Source: Methylococcus capsulatus str. Texas = ATCC 19069 | GTDB lineage: Bacteria > Pseudomonadota > Gammaproteobacteria > Methylococcales > Methylococcaceae | Direction: 5' to 3' | DNA: 64,000 bases | Assembly (NCBI RefSeq): GCF_000424685.1 | Contig: NZ_KE384225.1 | Location: 1-64,000, forward strand | Shown here: positions 55,538 through 64,000 of the stretch, piece after piece | Numbering within the stretch: position 1 is the first letter of the stretch | Layout: each line of letters begins with the position of its first letter | The notes under the pieces: generated by a model | What the model was told of the DNA's origin: nothing | Seen by the model: only the letters and a program-made list of their open reading frames with translations | Databases searched by the model: none | Position numbers and translations under genes: made by a program

Positions 55538-56365
55538 TCAGAGCAGTTCGGCGAAACGCTTTTCGATGCTGCGGAAATAGGCGATGCCGCTGGCGGTGGC
55601 GAGGGTGGCGATGCCCAGCGATATCGCGAGCTCCTGGAGCGGCGGCGTCGGCGAACTGGCAAAGACCGACCAGCGCAGTCCCTCGATGATCCCGGTGAAA
55701 GGGTTGAGCGCGTACCACACGCGCCAGCGCTCGGGGATGATCGCTGCGCTGTAGGCGATGGGCGAAATATAGAGGCCCATCTGCAAGGCGAACGGCACGA
55801 CCTGGCGGAAATCGCGGAAGCGTACGCTCAATGCGGAAACCCACACGGCGCAGCCGAAAGTCAGCAGCAGGGCCGGCAGAAGGATGAGCGGGAGGAAAAG
55901 CATGTTCAGGGTCACGGCGACCTGCTGCCAGGCCAGCAACACGGCCAGCATGGCCAGTCCGACGGCGAGTTCGACCAAGTTGACGATGACCCCGCTGATC
56001 GGAATGATGATGCGCGGAAAGTAGACCTTGGTGATGATGTTCTCCTTGTTGGCGAGACCGAGGCTCGCCTCATTGACGGCGCTTGCGAAAAACTGCCAGG
56101 GGATCATGCCGACCAATACCAGTGCTGAATAGGGTGCTCCCTCTGAGGGAAGCCGCGCCAAACGCCCGAAAATCAGGGTGAACACGATGATGGTGAACAG
56201 GGGCCGGACGAGCGCCCAGGCCAGACCGATCGCCGTCTGTTTGTACCTGACCAGAATGTCGCGCCAGGCCAGAAAATAAAACAGCTCACGGTAACGCCAG
56301 ACATCTCTCCAGTAATGGTGTTCGCTTTTTCCTGCTTCTATGATGATTTCTGGATGGCTGGGCAC
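55538..56365 (-). CDS. wzm: ABC exporter permease
   Basis: The 275-residue ABC-2 permease has six membrane segments and the family signature FLAWRDILVRYKQTAIGLAW, then FTLIFGRLARLPSEGAPYSA and GMIPWQFFASAVNEASLGLA. It pairs with the ATPase gene 2 bases downstream. It is the first gene of the long minus-strand operon ending at 46000. Confidence 0.9.
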   Translation of the reverse strand: MPSHPEIIIEAGKSEHHYWRDVWRYRELFYFLAWRDILVRYKQTAIGLAWALVRPLFTIIVFTLIFGRLARLPSEGAPYSALVLVGMIPWQFFASAVNEASLGLANKENIITKVYFPRIIIPISGVIVNLVELAVGLAMLAVLLAWQQVAVTLNMLFLPLILLPALLLTFGCAVWVSALSVRFRDFRQVVPFALQMGLYISPIAYSAAIIPERWRVWYALNPFTGIIEGLRWSVFASSPTPPLQELAISLGIATLATASGIAYFRSIEKRFAELL

Positions 56366-57100
56366 GGAGATTGGATTCGTAGTGAACGTAAAGTTTTTGC
56401 GCGTCTTTAAGCTGGGGTGTTTCTGGTGATCTGATTTCGGTGATTGTTGCTATTTTTCTGGTGCTGATGATTCCTGATCGTAATATAATGAGGATGAAAT
56501 CAACGGTAACGTACCAGTGTGTAACCTGCGGGACGTGCCGATGATACCCGTTGTGCCTCGCCACCACGCCCTTGCGCTCTGGATGCGGCATCGCAGGCGT
56601 CTATCGGAAGCAAATTTTACCAGCAAATGCCGAGGGGCGTCCAAGATTCGCTGATTACCGCATGCGCGGCAGCGTATGGATCGAAGATGAGGAGACCACG
56701 CCTAGGCGCCGGGCTCGTCGGAATGGGTGTCGGATCGTTCGAGCGGCTTGCTTTTAGGGCGCGACAAGCCGCTTTGATGCTGATTCGATCGGTTCGGCAT
56801 ATTTTCGGTCCGAGGAGAGAGTGGAACCGTAGCAGGCTTAGGAACTGCGTTTTGATAATGGAGGCTGTCCCACGATCCCGTCAAGTTGTGCTGTCCGCCG
56901 AGCGGCTAGCCCTGAACGAAGTTGATGGGGGGCGAAGCGATCTGTCGCCAGCTTCGACTCTGCTCGGCCTGCGGCGGCTTGGGTCTGACTAAAGGTATTT
57001 TTGAGATACGCAGCGTTTCGCAGATCTTAAGGCATTGGCGTGGTGTCCTGAATGCGGTGATAATGAAATTTTAGTCTTCATACTGACTTGGGTTTTTTTT
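56366..57100. other. Long intergenic region; no supported gene
   Basis: Composition becomes less GC-rich here. No open frame has a domain or a convincing ribosome-binding site. It must carry the promoter of the minus-strand export operon and probably that of the plus-strand sulfotransferase gene. Near 56910-56980 there is a stretch resembling a decayed REP-like repeat (GCCCTGAACGAAGTTGA with CTTCGACTCTGCTCGGC), only weakly symmetric. Confidence 0.4.
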
Positions 57101-58012
57101 ATGGTGATTGACTTTGGGTTTTTGGTAGAAAGATTTCGCAAGGAATGGGATTTGGTGAGATCAAGAGCGATCAATACGGATTCGGTGCGGACGGTATGTA
57201 TGGTCTTGGGTCCTTACCGCAATCTGACGACGTTGACCGCATCAGTTCTATTTCTCCATCCTAAATGTCAGGTGCTGAATCATGGTGGCCAGAGAGTATT
57301 TGGTGATAGCAGGCTAGACTGGATTGCGCATTATGATGACAAGGTGTTCGAGAATTTCTTGCGTTACTCTATCTATATATCGAAAGGCGGGAGGCGAGGG
57401 CAGTATGGCGGGTCCATAGTTCACTCGTATGCCTTTGATGAGAAATACAATACGTCAACCCTTTTCAGGGAAGCTGCTCTTGGTCTAGTGAAAGAAAATA
57501 TCGAGAGCTTGTTCTGGAAGGACTCTTTGCGGATATCGAATCATATCCGGTCGAGTGGTGTTGAACTCTTCGAGTTGCTTGAGAAAGAGCCGAGGATAAG
57601 GTTTTTGATGCCCATAAGGAATCCCATGGACTGTGCTAAATCAAACATTTTGACCGGGCATGTCGGCTTGTTTGGTAGGGGGCTCGAGCAACAGTCCGAA
57701 GAGGATGTGCTGGAGTTGATCCTTGACGAAATTCTTTGGTTTAAGAGGCTCCAATCATCTGAGCCAAATCGTTTCTATGATTTCTTTGAATTTGATCTTG
57801 GCTGGAATGTATTGGTTGATATGGAGAAATTTCTCTGCTTGACCCCGAATGCCGAATGGGCTTCGATGGCATTAAAGGCGTGTTCGGTGGAATCCAAGTA
57901 TGATCACAGTGATTCATTCGTTTCGTATTTTCGTGATTCGGTAACAAGGAAATTTGCAGAATATCCTGAATTTGCTGATAACATGTTGAAATTTGCGGCC
58001 GGAGCGACTTGA
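57101..58012 (+). CDS. Sulfotransferase-like protein, low-GC
   Basis: The 303-residue product has GPYRNLTTLTASVLFLHPKC, where a sulfotransferase 5'-phosphosulfate loop would be (although not canonical), and RFLMPIRNPMDCAKSNI, which matches the 3'-phosphate-binding motif. The rest follows the helical plan of the superfamily. It is clearly more AT-rich than the neighbours, with AT-ending codons, so it was probably acquired. I chose the ATG at 57101 (VIDFGFLVER start); upstream codons to 57035 are hydrophobic and weakly supported. Its substrate is unknown. Confidence 0.6.
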   Translation: MVIDFGFLVERFRKEWDLVRSRAINTDSVRTVCMVLGPYRNLTTLTASVLFLHPKCQVLNHGGQRVFGDSRLDWIAHYDDKVFENFLRYSIYISKGGRRGQYGGSIVHSYAFDEKYNTSTLFREAALGLVKENIESLFWKDSLRISNHIRSSGVELFELLEKEPRIRFLMPIRNPMDCAKSNILTGHVGLFGRGLEQQSEEDVLELILDEILWFKRLQSSEPNRFYDFFEFDLGWNVLVDMEKFLCLTPNAEWASMALKACSVESKYDHSDSFVSYFRDSVTRKFAEYPEFADNMLKFAAGAT

Positions 58013-58073
58013 ATAGGGTTCGTTCGGTTTGATTGGACTCGGTGTCGGATGATCGAGCTTTTGCGGCTTATCG

Positions 58074-59873
58074 ATGGCTAAGCTTTACCATCCAATACAG
58101 AAGAGGATCGTCCGGCGCTCGTTGCAAGGTGGTGGGGAACTTGCGAAGAGAATGTCTTTAGCGTCGCCGCCGGACGCTTCGCCCTTGCTCGCCCGTCTCT
58201 ATCAAAACCGTTCGGTTTTCACGCCGGAAGACTTGGGGCGCTCGCTGAACGAACTCCCGGCGCCGTCGTTGCTGAAAGGCATGGATGCGATGACGGCGGA
58301 GCTCGAGGCGGCGATCCGTGGGCAGAAGTCGATCATGATCGTGGCCGATTTCGATGCGGACGGTGCGACGAGCTGCGCGGTGGCGATGCGTGGCTTGCGG
58401 GCGCTGGGCGCCGAGCGGGTATCCTTCATCGTGCCCAACCGTTTCACTTGCGGTTACGGCCTCACGCCGGAGCTGGTCGAACTGATATTCCGGGGCGGCG
58501 CCACGCCCCCGGATGTGCTTCTCACCGTGGACACCGGCATCGCCTGCCATGCCGGCATTGCGGCGGCCAGGACGCGGGGCATGAAGGTGCTGGTCACCGA
58601 TCACCACTTGCCCGGGGAGTCGTTGCCGGCGGCGGATGCGATCGTCAACCCCAATCTGCCCGGCGACGGATTTCCCGGGAAGGCGCTGGCGGGCGTCGGC
58701 GTCATCTTCTACGTACTTTCGGGGCTGCGCAGCCGTCTGCGTGAGAGCGGCTGGTTCGAAGGGGGGCGGCGGCCGCCGAATTTGGCGGAACTGCTGGATC
58801 TGGTGGCCCTGGGAACCGTCGCCGACGTGGTTCCCCTGGATCGGGTCAACCGTATCCTGGTGCATCAGGGATTGCAGCGGATTCGCGCGGGCCGGGCCTG
58901 CCCCGGCATTCGGGCGCTGCTGGAGGTGGCCGACGCGAAGCGCGGTGGCGCCGCTCCCACGGCGGGCACGCTCGGTTTCACGCTGGGACCGCGGCTGAAC
59001 GCGGCCGGCAGGCTGGACGACATGAGCCTGGGCATCGCCTGCCTGCTGGCGGACGACATGAACGCCGCGAAGGAGCTTGCGGAACGGCTGGATGGGATGA
59101 ACCGCGAGAGGAAGACGATCGAGGCCCAGATGCAGGCCGAGGCCTGGGCGATGTTGCGGATCGGGGCGGAGCCGCTCCCACGGCAATCCGATCGTTGGAG
59201 CGGCTCTGCCGCGATCGTGTTCGATCCCGCTTGGCATCAGGGGGTGATCGGCATTCTGGCCTCGCGGATCAAGGACCGGCTGCATCGGCCGGTGATCGCG
59301 TTCGCACGGGGTGAGGATGGGTTGCTCAGGGGGTCGGCGCGGTCCATCGCCGGGGTGCACGTGCGCGACGTCCTGTGCGCCGTAGCGGCCCGCCATCCCG
59401 GCCTGATCGTCCGCTTCGGCGGTCATGCGATGGCGGCCGGCCTCGCCCTGGAGGAGAGCCGTCTGGCGGCGTTCACGGAGGCGTTCGAGGCGGAAGTGGC
59501 GGGTGTGCTCGAAGGGGTGGACCTGGAGCATGCGGTGGTGACGGATGGGGAGCTGCCGCCGGACGACTTCCATCTGGACACGGCGCGCTGCCTGCGCGAT
59601 GCCGGCCCCTGGGGCCAGGGGTTCCCGGAGCCCTTGTTCGACGGGGAGTTCGACGTGCTGGGCATGCAGATCGTCGGTGAGAAGCATCTCCGGCTGACGC
59701 TCGAGGTGCCGGGTGCGGCGCGCCAGGTGGAAGGGGTTGCGTTCTTCGTCGCCGATCCGCCGGCATGGCTGGGGTGCCGGCGGCTGCGCGTGGCCTACCG
59801 GCTGGACGTCAACGAGTTCCGGGGCGTTTCCAACCTTCAGCTCGGCATCGAGTACATGGAGCCGGTGTCCTAG
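58074..59873 (+). CDS. recJ: Single-stranded-DNA-specific exonuclease RecJ
   Basis: 5'-3' exonuclease for recombination and mismatch repair. The 599-residue DHH-superfamily protein has IMIVADFDADGATSCAVAMR (motif I), LTVDTGIACHAGI, VLVTDHHLPGE (DHH) and LVALGTVADVVPLD. The DHHA1 domain has VRFGGHAMAAGLALEESRL, and the C-terminal OB-like domain follows. The first 25 residues are of unlike composition, so a later start is conceivable. Confidence 0.93.
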   Translation: MAKLYHPIQKRIVRRSLQGGGELAKRMSLASPPDASPLLARLYQNRSVFTPEDLGRSLNELPAPSLLKGMDAMTAELEAAIRGQKSIMIVADFDADGATSCAVAMRGLRALGAERVSFIVPNRFTCGYGLTPELVELIFRGGATPPDVLLTVDTGIACHAGIAAARTRGMKVLVTDHHLPGESLPAADAIVNPNLPGDGFPGKALAGVGVIFYVLSGLRSRLRESGWFEGGRRPPNLAELLDLVALGTVADVVPLDRVNRILVHQGLQRIRAGRACPGIRALLEVADAKRGGAAPTAGTLGFTLGPRLNAAGRLDDMSLGIACLLADDMNAAKELAERLDGMNRERKTIEAQMQAEAWAMLRIGAEPLPRQSDRWSGSAAIVFDPAWHQGVIGILASRIKDRLHRPVIAFARGEDGLLRGSARSIAGVHVRDVLCAVAARHPGLIVRFGGHAMAAGLALEESRLAAFTEAFEAEVAGVLEGVDLEHAVVTDGELPPDDFHLDTARCLRDAGPWGQGFPEPLFDGEFDVLGMQIVGEKHLRLTLEVPGAARQVEGVAFFVADPPAWLGCRRLRVAYRLDVNEFRGVSNLQLGIEYMEPVS

Positions 59874-59876
59874 CCG

Positions 59877-60680
59877 TCATGCGGCGGCTTGTCGGCCCAA
59901 CGGACCGCGGACGGGGAGATGTTGTCCGCCGCCGGGATTCCAGCCCGCCCTGAGGCTCTGCCAGGTGAACCGCTGGGCCCACTCGACGGCGGCATCCATC
60001 GCGTATCCCAGGGCGAGGTACCCGGCCACGGAGGCGGCGAGGGTGCAGCCGGAGCCATGATAGCTGTAAGGCAGCCGGGGCCACCGGTAGTCCCGCTTCC
60101 CGGTCGATGAATACAGCCGGTTGACGACGTCGTCCGTGGGAGCATGGGTGCCGGTGATGAGGACGTTCGGGCAGCCCAGGAGGCGGAGCCGCTCCGCATT
60201 TTCCGCTTCGGTCGCGCCGCCGCCGAGCCGGGAAGCTTCCGGCACGTTGGGTGTCACGAGGACTGCGCGCGGCAGGAGTTCGGTCCGCACGGCTTCGATC
60301 AGTTCTTCCGAGGCCAGATCGGTGCCTCCGCCGGCGGCGAGGACGGGATCGAGCACCACCGGGACTCCGCCGCCGAGTTCGTCCAGCAGGGTTGCCACGC
60401 AGTGGGCGATTCCCGCACTGCCGAGCAGGCCGATTTTCACTGCGGCGACCGGCAGGTCGCGGATCAGGGCGCGCCCTTGTGCCAGAAAGGCGTCAGGGGA
60501 TTGGGGTTGCACGGCATGTACGTTCGAGGTGTCCTGGATCGTCAGCGCGGTGATCACCGTACAGGCCCGGCAGCCGATTGCGCCGACCGCTTCGATGTCG
60601 GCCTGAATGCCGGCGCCGCCCGTAGGATCGTGCCCCGAAAGGCTGAGGACGATGGCTGGCTGGTGGCTGGGAGTTGTCAT
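59877..60680 (-). CDS. thiD: Hydroxymethylpyrimidine/phosphomethylpyrimidine kinase
   Basis: Thiamine pathway kinase. The 267-residue ribokinase-fold protein has SLSGHDPTGGAGIQADIEA, VITALTIQDTSNVHAV, VVLDPVLAAGGG and a C-terminal SYHGSGCTLAASVAGYLALG with the catalytic Asp position taken within the GSGC anion hole. It is convergent with recJ. No TPP riboswitch is visible; a hairpin lies upstream (60701-60720). Confidence 0.9.
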   Translation of the reverse strand: MTTPSHQPAIVLSLSGHDPTGGAGIQADIEAVGAIGCRACTVITALTIQDTSNVHAVQPQSPDAFLAQGRALIRDLPVAAVKIGLLGSAGIAHCVATLLDELGGGVPVVLDPVLAAGGGTDLASEELIEAVRTELLPRAVLVTPNVPEASRLGGGATEAENAERLRLLGCPNVLITGTHAPTDDVVNRLYSSTGKRDYRWPRLPYSYHGSGCTLAASVAGYLALGYAMDAAVEWAQRFTWQSLRAGWNPGGGQHLPVRGPLGRQAAA

Positions 60681-60700
60681 CGAAGTTCCGATGGGGTCAA

Positions 60701-60720
60701 ATGTCGCTTTGGCGCGACAT
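60701..60720. repeat. Perfect inverted repeat upstream of thiD
   Basis: ATGTCGC and GCGACAT flank TTTGGC. It starts 20 bases before the thiD start, so it would form a hairpin in the 5' leader or serve as an operator. No T run follows it. Confidence 0.5.
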
Positions 60721-60886
60721 GTGGTGCAGGGGCTGCGCCCTGTCTGCATAGGGCGACGTATTAGGCATCCATGGTCTACCTTTCCCTGATTTGCTGTCTA
60801 CTCTTAACCGTAACGAGGTGCATCCGAAGGCGGTTTCGGAATGCAAGGCAAGCGATCGGCTCATCGGTACGGGAGTGAGGACTCGA

Positions 60887-61396
60887 ATGAAAGGGTGTGC
60901 AACTAGCAGCGTGGCTACTTCGACCTCTTCTCCGGCACAATTTGCGAAAATTGCCGAAAAGTTCTGCCGGCTGGTGGAGGGTTTCGCCCGTTACGAACCG
61001 CAGGACTGGCTCGCGCTCATCGCCCGCGAACTGGGGCCGCTGGAAACGGCCGTGAGGGAATTGGCGGGTAGGGCGGGGATCGGCGACTACTCCATGCTGG
61101 CGGACATAGAGCAGCGGCATCGGATGTACGTGGAGCTCAAAACTTTCCTCGACGGCATGGACGACTACTGGACCGAGGCCGATCTCGAGGCCGGTGACGG
61201 TGTGATGACGGGTAGCTTGTCGGACAATGTCACGGAAATCTATTTCGCATTGAAGCGGGGGCTGGCCCACTGGAACAAAGGGCCGGCCGAAGCCGGCGCC
61301 GCGGTCGGTGAATGGCTCTCCGGTTTCGAGGTCAACTGGGGTTACCACCTGGCCAACCTCCGCTCCCAACTCAAGCACAAGGCCACCTTGCACTGA
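60887..61396 (+). CDS. DUF5063 family protein
   Basis: A 169-residue soluble protein with helical segments KIAEKFCRLVEGFARYEPQD, YSMLADIEQRHRMYVELKTF and NVTEIYFALKRGLAHWNKGP, matching DUF5063. Its function is unknown. I chose the ATG at 60887 (GTGAGG just upstream); the open frame to 60791 is likely not translated. Confidence 0.7.
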   Translation: MKGCATSSVATSTSSPAQFAKIAEKFCRLVEGFARYEPQDWLALIARELGPLETAVRELAGRAGIGDYSMLADIEQRHRMYVELKTFLDGMDDYWTEADLEAGDGVMTGSLSDNVTEIYFALKRGLAHWNKGPAEAGAAVGEWLSGFEVNWGYHLANLRSQLKHKATLH

Positions 61397-61489
61397 CCCG
61401 TCCTGGGGCGCCGGGTTCGGTCCGCCGCGTCATCTTGCGGTAAAATCCTTCGGCATCGTAACTGGCGGACATATTCGGAGGGAGGTGGG

Positions 61490-62104
61490 GTGCTGGACAT
61501 CATCAAGGGCGGCGGGCTGTTGATCTGGCCCATTCTGATCTGCTCCGTCGTCGCCCTCGCCATCATCCTCGAGCGTCTGTGGGCGCTGCGCACCAGCCGC
61601 ATCCTGCCGGCTGAACTGGCATCGACGGTCTGGACGCTGTGGCGGAACGATCGGCTCGATGCCGGCAGTATCCGCCAGATTGCGCTGAATTCGCCGCTGG
61701 GCGCCGTCCTGGCGGCAGGGTTGGCCAACCACAAGCACGGGCGCGAGGTGATGCAGCGCTGCATCGAGCAGGCCGGCCGCCAGGTCGTCCACGCCATGGA
61801 ACGTTATCTCAACACGCTCGGTACCATTGCTTCGATTTCTCCTTATCTGGGCCTCCTCGGTAGCGTGCTGGGGATGATGAAGGTGTTTGCCGGTTTTTCC
61901 GCCGCGCACGGCGCCGGAAATCCGGCCGTGCTGGCGGGCGGCCTGTCCGAAATCCTCATCACCACCGCCGCGGGGCTGGCCGTGGCCATTCCCAGCCTGA
62001 TGTTCTACCGCTATTTCCGGGGGAGGGTGAATGAACTGTCCATGCGCCTGGAAGAGGAAGCGGTCCGCCTGATCGCCGTCTTACACGGTGAACGTGAAGA
62101 ATGA
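61490..62104 (+). CDS. exbB: ExbB/TolQ-type proton-channel protein
   Basis: The 204-residue membrane protein has the three-helix MotA/TolQ/ExbB plan: LLIWPILICSVVALAIILER near the start, and the channel region LNTLGTIASISPYLGLLGSV with GMMKVFAGF and LITTAAGLAVAIPSLMFYRY. It starts at GTG after GGGAGGTGGG. With the next gene it would form a proton-powered unit; no tonB or tolA is visible. The pair before lpxK is common in gammaproteobacteria and may relate to LPS lipid export. Confidence 0.9.
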   Translation: MLDIIKGGGLLIWPILICSVVALAIILERLWALRTSRILPAELASTVWTLWRNDRLDAGSIRQIALNSPLGAVLAAGLANHKHGREVMQRCIEQAGRQVVHAMERYLNTLGTIASISPYLGLLGSVLGMMKVFAGFSAAHGAGNPAVLAGGLSEILITTAAGLAVAIPSLMFYRYFRGRVNELSMRLEEEAVRLIAVLHGEREE

Positions 62105-62111
62105 GTGCGCC

Positions 62112-62537
62112 ATGAATTTCCGCCCCCAGAACCGGGACGAGCCGGAATTGAACCTGATTCCGATGATCGACGTGCTGATCGTCCTGATGATCTTCCTGGT
62201 GATGACGACCACCTTCAGCCGGGAAACCGGACTCGAACTGCGGTTGCCCAAGGCGCAGGCCGTCCCTCAAGAAGAAGTGCCCAAGGGTGTGGACGTCGCC
62301 GTCGACGCCGAGGGGCGGTTCGCGGTGAACGGCACGCCGCTGCAGGACAACCGCCTCGAAGCACTGCGCGAGGCGATGAAGGCGGCGGCCGGCGGGCAGC
62401 AGGACCCGCTGGTGATCGTCCGGGCCGACAGGGCCACGCAGCACCAGCATGTCATCACCGTCCTGGAAGCCGCCGGCCAGCTGGGCTTCGGCCATATCGG
62501 CTTTGCCGCCGAGGCCGCTCCCGAGGGCAAACCTTGA
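62112..62537 (+). CDS. exbD: ExbD/TolR-type protein
   Basis: The 141-residue protein has a membrane helix with the conserved Asp ([20 protein letters not shown]) and a periplasmic domain ([20 protein letters not shown]). It follows exbB by seven bases. Its TGA overlaps the TTG start proposed for lpxK (TTGA). The ATG at 62112 excludes eight upstream codons that overlap exbB. Confidence 0.9.
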
Positions 62538-63544
62538 GCCGGTCCAACGGGGTGATCGACGCTTGGCTGCAGCGACAGTGGTATGCGGAGGCGCAGCCGC
62601 CATGGGGTTTGCGCGCGCTGAGCCGGGGGTTCGGAGCTGCCGTCGCGCTCCGCCGCGGGTATTACCGCCGGAACGCGAAGGTCTCTCTCGGCGTTCCCGT
62701 CATCGTCGTCGGCAACCTCAGCGTGGGCGGTACCGGCAAGACGCCGCTGGTGATCGCTCTGGTGGAGCTGTTGCGACAGCACGGATGGTCGCCCGGCGTG
62801 GTCAGCCGCGGCTACCGCGGTTCCGCTAGGGCGCCGCTTGAAGTCTTCTGCGGCAGCGATCCCGCCGAGGTCGGCGACGAGCCCTTGCTGATCCGGCAGC
62901 GCACCGGGGGGCCGGTGTTCGTTTCGCCGAGACGTGTGGAGGCGGCCCGGGCCGTGCTCGCAGCCGGCGCGGACGTCGTCGTTTCCGACGACGGCCTGCA
63001 GCACTACGCCCTGCCGCGGGACGTCGAGATCGCCGTGGTCGACGGTGTCCGCCGGTATGGCAACGGCCGGCTGCTGCCGGCGGGGCCGTTGCGGGAGCCG
63101 GTCGAGCGGCTGGCAAGCGTGGACTTCGTGGTCTGCAATGGCGGCGAGCCGGGGCCCGGTGAATCGGTCATGACACTGGAAGGTAGGACGGCGGTGCGTC
63201 TCGCCGACGGCGAGCGGCGTCCCTTGGCCGCTTTCGCGGGACAGCGGATCGTCGCCATGGCGGGCATAGGCCATCCTGCGCGTTTTTTTTCGCACCTGGC
63301 CGCCTTGGGCCTGAACTTCGAGCCCGTGGCATGGCCCGATCATCATGCCTATTCGCCCGACGATTTCCGGTCCGTTCCGGAAGACACGCCGGTGCTGATC
63401 ACCGAGAAGGATGCCGTGAAGTGCCGCCGGCTGGACGATCCCCGAATCTGGTACATTCCCGTCTCCGCCCGGCTCGATCCGGCCTTCGCGCCCCGATTAC
63501 TGAACATCCTCGAGAGGTTTCGACATGGACAAACGACTGCTTGA
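62534..63544 (+). CDS. lpxK: Tetraacyldisaccharide 4'-kinase
   Basis: Phosphorylates the lipid A precursor at position 4'. The 336-residue protein has a membrane-associated N-terminus ([20 protein letters not shown]), Walker [29 protein letters not shown] and [20 protein letters not shown]. It starts at TTG 62534 with GAGGG at good spacing; a GTG at 62552 would remove six residues and is also plausible. msbA, often upstream, is absent from the cluster. Confidence 0.92.
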
Positions 63545-63737
63545 AATCCTGGTCTGCCCTGTGTGCAAGGGCGGGCTGATCTATCTCCGCGAGCAGCAGG
63601 AACTGGTCTGCCTGGCGGACAAGCTGGCCTATCCCATCCGCGACGACATTCCGGTGATGCTGGACAGCGAGGCGAGGAGGCTCAGCCTCGAGGAGTACGA
63701 CGCGCTTCGTCAACGGCGGGCTGCCCCGGTGGCCTGA
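63525..63737 (+). CDS. Trm112-family zinc-binding protein (YcaR/UPF0434)
   Basis: A 70-residue protein with [20 protein letters not shown] (zinc Cys pair) and [20 protein letters not shown], the Trm112 fold. The second Cys pair is reduced to one Cys. It overlaps lpxK by 20 bases and kdsB by one. The family often sits between lpxK and kdsB but the role in LPS synthesis is not clear. Confidence 0.9.
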
Positions 63738-64000
63738 TGCCGGCGGATTTCACCATCGTCATTCCGGCGCGCTACGGTTCGACCCGGCTGCCCGGCAAGC
63801 CTCTGTTGGAACTCGGCGGCAAGCCGATGATCGCGCACGTCTGCGAGCGGGCGCTCGAAGCCGGTGCGGCGGAGGTCGTGGTGGCGACCGACGACGCGCG
63901 CATCGCCGAGGCGGTGGACGGCCTGCCGGTCACCGCGATGCTGACCCGGACCGAACATGCCAGCGGCACCGAGCGCCTGGCCGAGGTGGCCGAGCGCCGG
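63737..64000 (+). CDS. kdsB: 3-deoxy-manno-octulosonate cytidylyltransferase, cut by window end
   Basis: CMP-Kdo synthetase for LPS core. The 88 visible residues have [53 protein letters not shown] and [17 protein letters not shown], the cytidylyltransferase N-terminus. The ATG overlaps the Trm112 stop by one base (TGATG). The rest lies past 64000. Confidence 0.93.
   Translation, partial: MPADFTIVIPARYGSTRLPGKPLLELGGKPMIAHVCERALEAGAAEVVVATDDARIAEAVDGLPVTAMLTRTEHASGTERLAEVAERR

Noticed and set aside
57035-57100. MAWCPECGDNEI at the front of the sulfotransferase-like open frame, which recalls a transposase zinc motif
   Set aside because: Only one Cys pair in a short stretch and no transposase sequence follows; it may be a decayed IS end but cannot be supported.

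Overview
The window is GC-rich, densely packed proteobacterial chromosome. Gene content points to a gammaproteobacterium: lptD-surA-pdxA-ksgA order, murU/amgK peptidoglycan recycling, lpxK-Trm112-kdsB, a Lpp-type lipoprotein and a NasS/NasT nitrate-assimilation operon. A methanotroph of the Methylococcaceae is my best guess, but that is an inference; no methane-oxidation gene lies in the window.

Layout. (1) 1-3.8 kb is a mobile-element graveyard: a complete ISAs1-type element (1-1180) with a frameshift at an A7 run, a decayed IS481-type element (1572-2634), a DUF29 gene and a broken tyrosine-recombinase fragment. (2) 3.9-7.2 kb carries single housekeeping/stress genes: a CBS-pair protein, an alkylated-DNA methyltransferase, SelO and a Rieske ferredoxin. 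(3) 7.4-20.4 kb, all on the minus strand, is the nitrate-assimilation regulon: NNP transporter, PP2C-kinase fusion, nirB, nirD, nasA, nasS and nasT in one overlapping operon, plus a separate outer-membrane barrel gene. Both transcription units begin with a sigma-54 promoter followed by a two-hairpin ANTAR-type leader that overlaps an intrinsic terminator, the expected target of the NasT antiterminator encoded at the operon's end. (4) 20.5-26.7 kb holds a secreted small protein, thrC, hom, an alanine-type aminotransferase, murU and amgK. (5) 26.9-33.2 kb is lptD-surA-pdxA-ksgA. (6) 33.2-39.7 kb has a Lpp-like lipoprotein beside an L,D-transpeptidase, phosphoglucomutase, a MEKHLA protein, an ABC-F ATPase and malate dehydrogenase. 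(7) 39.9-58.0 kb is a surface-polysaccharide region: epimerase, six glycosyltransferases, an MBOAT/SGNH O-acylation pair, two sulfotransferases, a pyruvyltransferase, a Wzm/Wzt exporter and a decayed formyltransferase-like gene. (8) 58-64 kb has recJ, thiD, a DUF5063 protein and exbB-exbD-lpxK-Trm112-kdsB, the last cut by the window end.

How it works together. Nitrate would enter through the barrel protein and the NNP transporter, be reduced to nitrite by NasA and to ammonium by NirBD. Nitrogen limitation (through sigma-54) and nitrate (through NasS/NasT antitermination) would both be needed for expression. The remaining regions are mostly envelope biogenesis: LPS assembly and transport, peptidoglycan recycling and tethering, and synthesis of a decorated exported polysaccharide. 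The clearest signal is the pair of matched sigma-54/ANTAR leaders, one of which places an AlgE-type porin inside the nitrate regulon.
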